NCBI GenBank assembly: GCA_017632155.1
Contig: JAGBRZ010000193.1
Span: 1 to 35,007 of the forward strand
Source of the DNA: Clostridia bacterium
GTDB lineage: Bacteria > Bacillota_A > Clostridia > Oscillospirales > CAG-272
Direction of reading: 5' to 3'
Length of the DNA: 35,007 nt
In this document: positions 7,952-14,357 of the stretch, one piece after another
How positions within the stretch are numbered: position 1 is the first letter of the stretch
Layout of the letters: each line of letters begins with the position of its first letter
The notes under the pieces: model-generated
What the model was told of the DNA's origin: nothing
The model's input: the letters and a program-made list of their open reading frames with translations, nothing else
Databases searched by the model: none
Made by a program: the position numbers and the translations under genes

Positions 7952-8525
7952 ACTCAGAAAACCTTGCAAAATATGCTCTCGGATGCCCGCAGGTGGGACA
8001 ATGCTCGGGGGCGTTTTCATCGGCTATAAGCTGACCGCAGGCAAGGCAGATCCACGGCGTGTTGCCATCCTCGGCAGTCTTGACGAAGGCGTTACCGTCG
8101 GCGAGCTGCTTCTGATACTTGAGGTATCTTTCCTCGTGACGGCGCTCGATCGCGGCTACGCGCTCAAATCTGCCCGCAATTTCGTCAAAGCCCTCTTCCT
8201 TTGCGGTTTCGGCAAACTCGCGGTACATCTTATCCCATTCGAAATGCTCACCGTTTGCGGCTACCTCGAGGTTCTTTTCGCTCTCCTCCATACCTCCGAG
8301 AAGAGTAAACCAGATCTCTGCGTGCTCGGCTTCATTTCTTGCGGTCTCCTCAAAAATTCGAGCAACCTTCTCAAAGCCGTCCTTTCTTGCCTTGCTGGCA
8401 AACCATGTGTAGCGAAGATGAGCCTGCGACTCGCCCGAAAGCGCGGTATGGAGATTCTCCTGTGTTTTGGTGCCCTCAAGTCTGTCTTTGAGGGGTGTAG
8501 GTGCGGGAACTGTTGTTACGTTCAT
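7950..8525 (-). CDS. rbr: Rubrerythrin
   Basis: A cytosolic non-heme di-iron peroxidase that protects anaerobes by reducing hydrogen peroxide. The 191-residue protein has a ferritin-like four-helix domain with the iron-ligand signatures ENLHTALSGESQAHLRY, EETARNEAEHAEIW and AAIERRHEERY. A C-terminal rubredoxin domain follows with two CxxC pairs, WICLACGQLI and HCPTCGHPRAYF. The start ATG 8525 is preceded by AGGAGGA, but that Shine-Dalgarno site lies inside the stem of a terminator-like hairpin (8529-8564), so expression may be attenuated or conditionally translated. The GNAT gene lies 47 bp upstream on the same strand. Confidence 0.96.
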   Translation of the reverse strand: MNVTTVPAPTPLKDRLEGTKTQENLHTALSGESQAHLRYTWFASKARKDGFEKVARIFEETARNEAEHAEIWFTLLGGMEESEKNLEVAANGEHFEWDKMYREFAETAKEEGFDEIAGRFERVAAIERRHEERYLKYQKQLADGNAFVKTAEDGNTPWICLACGQLIADENAPEHCPTCGHPRAYFARFSE

Positions 8526-8528
8526 TTA

Positions 8529-8564
8529 AAAAATCCTCCTGTTTTGGGGTACAGGAGGATTTTT
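8529..8564 (-). terminator. Terminator-like hairpin that contains the rubrerythrin ribosome binding site
   Basis: Arms 8551-8564 and 8529-8542 form a perfect 14-bp stem with an 8-nt loop. Read on the minus strand, the 3' arm is ACAGGAGGATTTTT followed by more T, and then the rubrerythrin ATG. It therefore looks like an intrinsic terminator for the GNAT transcript, while its 3' arm carries the AGGAGG of rbr. If the stem forms, transcription should end or the Shine-Dalgarno site be hidden. Confidence 0.75.
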
Positions 8565-8572
8565 GACATAAT

Positions 8573-9157
8573 TTATGAGAAGTATTCACTCGCAAGTATC
8601 GAACAGTAGCCAACATCAACGTACTCACCGCGATTAAGAAGCGACTGACGGCGGACGCCTTCGAATTTCATGCCGACCTTTTCCATCACTCGGCGCGAGA
8701 CCTCGTTGCCAACGATATATCTTGCTTCGATGCGATTGAGCTTCAGCTCGGTAAATCCAAATTCAAGCACACGCGCGAGAGCTTCGGGTGCGACACCTCT
8801 GCCGCGGTATTCGGGATTGATGACGTAACCAACCTCTGCGGCATTGTTATCGTAATCGAATCGAGTGAATCCGCAAGTACCGATCATCTTTTCGCGATAT
8901 TCCCCGTCGGCGCACCAGATAAGCGCCCAATCGAAAAATTCACCGTTTCGATAACATTTTCCGATAAACTCGAGATAATCCTTTGTGTATTCTCGCGAGG
9001 GATGCGGCTGCCAGGTCAGATAGCGCGTAACGTCCGCACGGTGCGCGTATTCAAACATATCGTATGAGTCGATCGGCTTCATCGCACGCAAGGTCAGCCT
9101 GCGCGTCATAAGCGTGGGAATTCGGGTGAAGACTCGTTTTACAGTTTTTTGTAACAT
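8573..9157 (-). CDS. GNAT-family N-acetyltransferase (RimJ/RimL-like)
   Basis: A 194-residue acetyl-CoA-dependent N-acetyltransferase. It has the RimJ/RimL layout: TRRLTLRAMKPIDSYDMFEYA at the N-terminus, the EVGYVINPEYRGRGVAPEAL acetyl-CoA loop (Q/RxxGxG/A type) at about 123-142, and LNRIEARYIVGNEVSRRVMEKVGMKFEG, the usual end of this group. These enzymes often acetylate the N-terminal alanine or serine of ribosomal proteins, but many act on small molecules, so the substrate is unknown. AAGGACG precedes the ATG. A small inverted-repeat element occupies most of the DNA upstream and may contain its promoter. Confidence 0.88.
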   Translation of the reverse strand: MLQKTVKRVFTRIPTLMTRRLTLRAMKPIDSYDMFEYAHRADVTRYLTWQPHPSREYTKDYLEFIGKCYRNGEFFDWALIWCADGEYREKMIGTCGFTRFDYDNNAAEVGYVINPEYRGRGVAPEALARVLEFGFTELKLNRIEARYIVGNEVSRRVMEKVGMKFEGVRRQSLLNRGEYVDVGYCSILASEYFS

Positions 9158-9180
9158 AGACGCTCGTCCTTTGGAGGTGT

Positions 9181-9314
9181 AAAGTGAAAAGTGATAAGTG
9201 TAAAGTTAAGGAAAATTTCCTCACTGTGTTCGGAAATTATTATTAATTGCTTTTTGAGCAAAGCGAAAAAAAGCTTCCATAACTTTTCACTTTACACTTT
9301 ACACTTTTCACTTT
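9181..9314. mobile_element. MITE-like element with ~28-bp terminal inverted repeats
   Basis: The left end (9181-9208) and the right end (9287-9314) are inverted repeats matching at 25 of 28 positions, built from AAGTGAAAAGTG and AAGTGTAAAG words. The arms enclose about 78 bp without coding potential, including GGAAAATTTCC and a CGGAAATT repeat. The whole 134-bp unit fills most of the gap between the GNAT and yqhQ genes and ends 3 bp from the yqhQ stop codon. No transposase is present, so it would be non-autonomous. It might instead be a local structural repeat; clear target-site duplications were not recognised. Confidence 0.55.
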
Positions 9315-9317
9315 GGT

Positions 9318-10463
9318 TTACCAATTGTCGCTTCCGTCCTCGGGAATAACTTCCTTAACGGCGGCGATGGCGCACTCGATCATTGAATCGTCAGGCTCCT
9401 TGGTTGTGATGTGCTGAAGCCACACACCGGGGGCGGAGATTATTCTTGTAAAGAGGTTATCGTGTCTGCCCGCAAAGCGGATAAGCTCGTAGCCGATACC
9501 CATAATAAAGGGGAGGGTGAGAAGACCGATACCGGTTCTGGCAACGATGTTGAGTATCTTATGGTCAACGATCGTTGCGGGAATGAACATATTGACAACG
9601 ATCGAAACGAGAAGCATCAGAATGAGGAAGGATGTACCGCAGCGGGGATGGAATCTCGACTGACGGCGGACGTTTTCAACGGTGAGCTCAAGTCCCTGCT
9701 CGTAGCAGAAAATTGTCTTATGCTCTGCACCGTGGTACATAAAGGTGCGCTTGATATCCTTCATAAGCGCGACAGCCGCCATATATGCGACCATTATTGC
9801 GATCTTTACCACGCCCGTGATTGCCGCGCGGATGAGATTGAACCAATAGCCCTCTCCTTCAAGCGAAGGGAATGCCCACGTAAGCAATTCATAGATAGAC
9901 TCGGGAAGCACCTTGAAAAGAAGCATTGCAAGTCCAAGGCCGAGAACAAGTGCAACTGCCATAATTCCCGTCATCATACCCGAGTTGTCCTTCTTCTCTT
10001 CCTTGGGTGCGGGAGCGGGCTCCTCTGCGGGGAGTTCTTCCTTTACCTCTGCCTCAGCGGGCTTTTCTGCGGATTCACGCTCCGCAAGCTCCTCGACGGT
10101 GATGCCGAGCTTCTTTGCCTTTTTTGCCTGTTCTTTTGCCGCTTTTTTGGCAGCCTTTTCTCTTTCTTCCTCTTCAATAGCCTCGTCAAGTCCTGCAAGC
10201 TCCGCAGAACGCATCATTGCGGAATAGCCGACTACCATTGAATCGACAAATCCGACCACGCCGCGAACTATCGGCCACTTGAGAAATCCCTTGCGGTCCG
10301 CGCTCTTGAGGTCGCTGACCTCGATGACCATCTCGCCATCGGGCTTTCTTACCGCCATTGCGCTTTTTTTCGGGCCGCGCATCATTATGCCTTCAAGCAG
10401 AGCCTGACCGCCGATGGAAGTCTTCTTCATCGGGCAGGATGCATTTTCATTTTTATTGCTCAT
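9318..10463 (-). CDS. yqhQ: YqhQ-like DUF1385 membrane protein
   Basis: A 381-residue polytopic membrane protein of the DUF1385 family (Bacillus YqhQ), function unknown. Seen: the N-terminal family signature SIGGQALLEGIMMRGP, WPIVRGVVGFVDSM, several membrane segments (about 163-185, 208-235, 278-300, 310-330) and YHGAEHKTIFCYE followed by HPRCGTSFL, the most conserved block. Residues about 95-160 are an extra Lys/Glu/Ala-rich, probably helical cytoplasmic stretch that makes this protein longer than the usual ~320 residues. It has its own promoter. It is separated from prs by the prs terminator and is not obviously in an operon. Confidence 0.92.
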   Translation of the reverse strand: MSNKNENASCPMKKTSIGGQALLEGIMMRGPKKSAMAVRKPDGEMVIEVSDLKSADRKGFLKWPIVRGVVGFVDSMVVGYSAMMRSAELAGLDEAIEEEEREKAAKKAAKEQAKKAKKLGITVEELAERESAEKPAEAEVKEELPAEEPAPAPKEEKKDNSGMMTGIMAVALVLGLGLAMLLFKVLPESIYELLTWAFPSLEGEGYWFNLIRAAITGVVKIAIMVAYMAAVALMKDIKRTFMYHGAEHKTIFCYEQGLELTVENVRRQSRFHPRCGTSFLILMLLVSIVVNMFIPATIVDHKILNIVARTGIGLLTLPFIMGIGYELIRFAGRHDNLFTRIISAPGVWLQHITTKEPDDSMIECAIAAVKEVIPEDGSDNW

Positions 10464-10496
10464 ATCTTAATTTCCTTTATATTTTATTGATATTTA

Positions 10497-10524
10497 ATTA
10501 TATCCCATATTTATGAATTCGTAA
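10497..10524 (-). promoter_or_regulatory. Promoter of yqhQ
   Basis: On the minus strand: -35-like TTACGA (10524-10519), a 16-bp spacer and a perfect -10 TATAAT (10502-10497), 33 bp before the ATG. An AAAGGAA ribosome binding site follows. Confidence 0.6.
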
Positions 10525-10546
10525 TGAACAACATTATTCTTTTAAT

Positions 10547-10580
10547 AAAAAACAGAGCCACAAGCGTGACTCTGTTTTAT
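10547..10580 (-). terminator. Intrinsic terminator of prs
   Basis: On the minus strand AAAACAGAG (10578-10570) pairs with CTCTGTTTT (10557-10549). An interrupted extension (GTG with CAC) closes an AAGC-type loop, and more T residues follow. It begins 9 bp after the prs stop codon. Confidence 0.85.
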
Positions 10581-10588
10581 CTTTATGA

Positions 10589-11722
10589 TCAGAAATCGAT
10601 CTTAAGCTGACCGCCAAGCTCTGCGTTGTGCTTGTCGATAAGAGCGTGGATCTTCTTGACGGGGTCAAGAATGAGGCTGATCGACTCATCGTGGTTAAGG
10701 GTATCGATGATGTAGGAAACGTACTTGCACATACTTACCTCAACGTACCAAGGCTTGTTTGCAAGCTCGGGATCGTTGTAGATGAGGTTGGTGGTGAAGA
10801 TCTTATCGATGATACCGTCCTCGTAAGCCTTATCAAAGCCCTCAAGACCGTTGGTGAAGAGACCGAAGGTAGCAAAGTTGAAGATTCTCTTTGCTCCGCG
10901 CTTCTTGATCTGCTTTGCAACGTCAAAGAGGGAGTCACCCGAGGAGATCATATCGTCAACGATGATAACGTCCTTGCCGGTGAGATCCTGACCGAGGTAT
11001 TCGTGCGCAACGATGGGGTTCTTACCGTTTACGATGCGGGAATAGTCGCGGCGCTTGTAGAACATACCAACATCAAGTCCTGCAACAGAGGAGAAGAACA
11101 TACATCTGCCCATTGCACCCTCGTCGGGAGAGATGATGATGAGCTGTTCCTTATCAAAGGAGATATCGGGAACTGCCTTGACAAGAGCCTTTACCATCTG
11201 GTATGTGGGGCGGTAGTTGTCAAATCCGATAAGCGGAACTGCGTTCTGAACGCGGTCGTCGTGCGCGTCAAAGGTGATAAAGTTCTTTACACCGTAGAAC
11301 TCAAGCTCACGGAGCATCATAGCGCAGTCAAGCGACTCACGGTTAGTTCTCTTGTGCTGTCTGCCCTCATAAAGCATGGGCATAATAACCGAGATACGGC
11401 GCGCCTTACCCTCAATTGCGCCAACGATTCGCTTAAGGTCTGCGAAATGCTCGTCGGGCGTCATGGGGATGTCCGTGCCTCTCATTTTATATGTAACACC
11501 GTAGTTAAAGGGGTCACAGATGATCATAATGTCAAGTCCTCTGACAGACTGTTTAAGAAGGCCCTTGGCCTCGCCCGAACCGAAACGGGGGCATTCTACC
11601 TCTATAAGATAGGATTCGTTTGTTCCACGGCGTTCTCTGAGATAATTGTCTACGCGATTTGCGAATTCCTCGCATCCCTTCATGGCAACTATGCCAAGCT
11701 TACCGAATACTTCTTCCTTCAT
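10589..11722 (-). CDS. prs: Ribose-phosphate pyrophosphokinase, long clostridial form
   Basis: Prs makes PRPP from ribose-5-phosphate and ATP for nucleotide, histidine and NAD synthesis. The PRPP-binding loop DVIIVDDMISSGDS lies at 251-264. An active-site flexible-loop equivalent RRDYSRIVNGK (224-234), the YEGRQHKRTNRESL block at 118-131 and FDAHDDRVQNA at 151-161 (in place of the usual DLHAGQIQGFF-type segment) are present. At 377 residues it is longer than classical ~315-residue Prs and matches a longer, divergent clostridial group. AGGAG lies upstream of ATG 11722, under a strong promoter at 11762-11790. It is monocistronic with its own terminator. Confidence 0.9.
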   Translation of the reverse strand: MKEEVFGKLGIVAMKGCEEFANRVDNYLRERRGTNESYLIEVECPRFGSGEAKGLLKQSVRGLDIMIICDPFNYGVTYKMRGTDIPMTPDEHFADLKRIVGAIEGKARRISVIMPMLYEGRQHKRTNRESLDCAMMLRELEFYGVKNFITFDAHDDRVQNAVPLIGFDNYRPTYQMVKALVKAVPDISFDKEQLIIISPDEGAMGRCMFFSSVAGLDVGMFYKRRDYSRIVNGKNPIVAHEYLGQDLTGKDVIIVDDMISSGDSLFDVAKQIKKRGAKRIFNFATFGLFTNGLEGFDKAYEDGIIDKIFTTNLIYNDPELANKPWYVEVSMCKYVSYIIDTLNHDESISLILDPVKKIHALIDKHNAELGGQLKIDF

Positions 11723-11761
11723 TTTGACTCCTTTTGGGGTTGTTTATTTAGTTGATACTCT

Positions 11762-11790
11762 ATTATACCACACTTTTATCTAACTTGCAA
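11762..11790 (-). promoter_or_regulatory. Promoter of prs
   Basis: On the minus strand: -35 TTGCAA (11790-11785), a 17-bp spacer and a perfect -10 TATAAT (11767-11762), 39 bp before the prs ATG. The hexamers are the same pair as at the murE-type promoter. Confidence 0.85.
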
Positions 11791-11837
11791 ACCCTTTTTG
11801 ATATTTTTTTACGATTTTCGATAATTTTTTTGATTTT

Positions 11838-12818
11838 TTAAACCCAACCTATCGTGCTCATCAAAAATACGCCGATAAATATGGTCACGATGCAGAAAAG
11901 TGTTGAAAGCAAGAGTATCTGCCCCGCAAGCTCATAGTCGCTTTTCATATTCTTTGCCATTATATAGCTGCTGACTGCGGAGGGAGTTCCAAACACGATA
12001 AATGTGATGAGCAATTCATTGCCTCTGAAGCCGAAAAGATACGCCGCTGCAACACCCATTATGGGATGGATGACTGTTTTGATGATTGAAGTAACAGTGG
12101 CAAGCGTAATGTTACCCTTGAGCGTTTTGAAAGAGAATCCCGCGCCAAGGCTTATAAGCGCAAGTGCAGTTGCCGAGTTGGCAAGGTAGTTCACCGAAGA
12201 ATTTACTATGGTGGGAAGCTCCCATCCGAAAAGCATAAAGGGAAGACCGAGCAGAACCGCGATAATGAGAGGATTTTTGATCGTGTTGAGCAAGATCTTT
12301 CCGATATTGATCTTTTTCTTCTCTTCTCCGTCCTCTGTGGGCATAAAGACTGTGAGGACGATAACCGAAAGGACGTTATACATAAGTATAACAAAGGGCA
12401 TCGTGATCGCATATCCCGCGAGTGCAGAATCGGATTCGGGAAGACCCGCATAGATATTAGTAATGAATACAACGCCAAGGATGGAAGAATTCGAACGGAA
12501 CATTCCCTGCACCGATGCACCGACGCGCGCGGGATCCTTGACGGTAAAATGTGTTACCACGGAGAAAAACGTGCAAGTGAAGACAAGCATCAGCGAGGTA
12601 AACAGCGGCAATCTCATAAAGTTACCGCCGCCCGAAAGATCAGCGCCAACGATCTGAACAAAGATCAGCGCGGGGAGCGCAATATCAAATACAAATTTGT
12701 CCGCACCCGAATAAAAGCTGTCGGGGAGAAGCTTTATCTTCTTGAGTAGCATACCGAGCAGAGTAAGCACCAATACGGGCATCACGGTATTGATACTGAG
12801 TATAAAATTATCAAACAT
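11838..12818 (-). CDS. AEC (auxin efflux carrier)-family transporter
   Basis: A 326-residue inner-membrane carrier with about ten hydrophobic segments in two halves. Seen: the N-terminal PVLVLTLLGMLLKKIKLLPDSF pattern typical of AEC proteins, FVFDIALPALIFVQI, a short charged cytoplasmic loop near 165-175 (MPTEDGEEKKK) and the C-terminal FGTPSAVSSYIMAKNM with QILLLSTLFCIVTIF. Bacterial members include malate and other organic-anion carriers; the substrate is unknown. AAGGAAC lies inside the 3' end of rhaB, and the genes are 9 bp apart, so the two are co-transcribed. That suggests export or import of a product of deoxy-sugar catabolism such as lactate or propanediol-linked acids, but this is only inference. 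Confidence 0.88.
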   Translation of the reverse strand: MFDNFILSINTVMPVLVLTLLGMLLKKIKLLPDSFYSGADKFVFDIALPALIFVQIVGADLSGGGNFMRLPLFTSLMLVFTCTFFSVVTHFTVKDPARVGASVQGMFRSNSSILGVVFITNIYAGLPESDSALAGYAITMPFVILMYNVLSVIVLTVFMPTEDGEEKKKINIGKILLNTIKNPLIIAVLLGLPFMLFGWELPTIVNSSVNYLANSATALALISLGAGFSFKTLKGNITLATVTSIIKTVIHPIMGVAAAYLFGFRGNELLITFIVFGTPSAVSSYIMAKNMKSDYELAGQILLLSTLFCIVTIFIGVFLMSTIGWV

Positions 12819-12827
12819 AATTGTTCC

Positions 12828-14294
12828 TTACTTTCTGTCGATAAGACGGAGATAATAATCAAGATATGAATCGTAATCGCTCTTGTTGCCGCGCGGGAGG
12901 TATGTCTTCACGGGGAAGGACTTGCGGACGAGCTCACGAGCTTCGGAGATGCCCGAAACAAGTCCGTGCGCCATTGCCTGAACGAGGAGGTTACCGAGAG
13001 TGGTTGCCTCTGCGGGTCCCGCAACTACGGGCAGACCGCAGACGTCCGCCGTGATCTGCGAAAGGAGAGGATCTTTAGATCCACCGCCAACGATGTTGAT
13101 CGAATTCGGCTTCTTGCCCGTCAGACAAGCGATATCTTCGACTGTATATCTGTAACAAAGAGCAAGGCTGTCGAAGATCGTGCGAATGATCTCGCCGATA
13201 CTTTCGGGAACGTGCTGACCCGTCTTTCGACAGTATTCCGCGATGCGCGCGGGCATATCACCGGGGGGCATAAATACGGGATCGTTGACGTTAATAAAGG
13301 ATACGAAAGGCTTGGCGTTCATAGCCGCCTCGGTCATGCTGTCATAGGTTACGTTCTTGCCCTCCGCCTTCCAAGCGCGGCGGCATTCCTGAACGAGCCA
13401 AAGTCCGACGTGGTTCTTGAGGTAACGGATAGTACCGCAAGCACCGCCCTCGTTTGTGTAGTTGCGCTTTTCGCCCTCCGCACAAATGAGAGGAGCCTTG
13501 AGCTCGCAACCCATCAGCGACCAAGTGCCCGAGCTTATGTAAATGAAATCATCGCTCTCGGCGGGAGTTGCGAACACCGCGCTTGCAGTATCGTGCGAGG
13601 GAACGGTGATGAGCTTCATATCGGATGCAAACTCGGGTTTGACCTTACCGATGATCTGTCCGGGATCAACGATGGGGGCAAACTTGTTCTTTGAAATACC
13701 CAGAGCAGAAAGGATCTCTGGAGAGAAATCACGAGTGTAAGCATCAACTATCGCGCCCGTGGATGCCACGGTGTATTCACTTACCTGCTCGCCCGAAAGG
13801 AAATATCCGAAAAGGTCGGGCAGAAAAAGGATCTTATCCGTCTTCTCGAGTCTTTCGGGAGTGAACTTCTTCTCAGCCGCAAGCTGAAGAACGGTATTGA
13901 ATTCAAGGTACTGAATACCCGTGATCTCGTAAAGTCGGGAAAGCGGCATAAACTGCGAAAAATACTCGCCGATATTTCTCGTGCGAAGGTCGCGGTTGCT
14001 GTAAGGGTCGCAAACAAGCTCGCCCTTCTTATCGACCAGACCGTAGTCAACGCCCCAAGTGTCGATACCAACACTCTGCGCGCCCATCGAAGCGCCGAGG
14101 CGGGTCGCATTCTCAATCTCACGGCGGAGCATCGGGGCATCCCAGACGAGCATATCTCCCTTATATATAGGTTTATTTTCAAATCTGCAGATTTCCTCGA
14201 TCGACATTTTTTCTCCGTCGAAAGAGCCGATAAGACCTCGACCGCTGCCGCCGCCGATGTCTATACCTAACATTTTTATTTTGCTGTCGGACAT
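12828..14294 (-). CDS. rhaB: Rhamnulokinase
   Basis: RhaB phosphorylates L-rhamnulose at O-1 in L-rhamnose catabolism. The 488 residues form a FGGY-type sugar kinase: N-terminal phosphate-1 loop LGIDIGGGSGRGLIG, the rhamnulokinase-typical GIDTWGVDYGLVD, PYSNRDLRT, the VPSHDTASAV hinge region, YISSGTWSLMG, FTNEGG-like YTNEGGACGTIR and the C-terminal IVGGGSKDPLLSQITADVCGLPV adenosine loop. GGAGG precedes ATG 14294. No rhaA, rhaD or regulator is visible nearby; only an AEC carrier follows in the operon. A 20-bp inverted repeat upstream is a candidate operator. A related ketose kinase role cannot be excluded. Confidence 0.9.
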   Translation of the reverse strand: MSDSKIKMLGIDIGGGSGRGLIGSFDGEKMSIEEICRFENKPIYKGDMLVWDAPMLRREIENATRLGASMGAQSVGIDTWGVDYGLVDKKGELVCDPYSNRDLRTRNIGEYFSQFMPLSRLYEITGIQYLEFNTVLQLAAEKKFTPERLEKTDKILFLPDLFGYFLSGEQVSEYTVASTGAIVDAYTRDFSPEILSALGISKNKFAPIVDPGQIIGKVKPEFASDMKLITVPSHDTASAVFATPAESDDFIYISSGTWSLMGCELKAPLICAEGEKRNYTNEGGACGTIRYLKNHVGLWLVQECRRAWKAEGKNVTYDSMTEAAMNAKPFVSFINVNDPVFMPPGDMPARIAEYCRKTGQHVPESIGEIIRTIFDSLALCYRYTVEDIACLTGKKPNSINIVGGGSKDPLLSQITADVCGLPVVAGPAEATTLGNLLVQAMAHGLVSGISEARELVRKSFPVKTYLPRGNKSDYDSYLDYYLRLIDRK

Positions 14295-14331
14295 TTTATA
14301 TTTCCTCCGAAAAATTATTTTATTTAGCTGA

Positions 14332-14351
14332 TTGTAAACGCAGTTTTACAA
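14332..14351. promoter_or_regulatory. Inverted repeat upstream of rhaB, candidate operator
   Basis: TTGTAAA (14332-14338) and TTTACAA (14345-14351) are perfect 7-bp inverted repeats around CGCAGT. The repeat lies in the 63-bp gap between mutS2 and rhaB, 37 bp before the rhaB ATG, and resembles LacI/CcpA-type sites (TGTAAACG). A TTGTAA-19-TAAATA promoter would overlap it on the minus strand. It has no T-tract and so is not a good mutS2 terminator. Confidence 0.5.
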
Positions 14352-14357
14352 GTGCTC

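Noticed and set aside
8563..8568. TTGACA on the plus strand
   Set aside because: No -10 box at a suitable distance, and it would transcribe antisense to the GNAT gene.
10628..11755. Plus-strand open frame of 375 codons
   Set aside because: Antisense to prs, which has all its motifs; no recognisable protein features.
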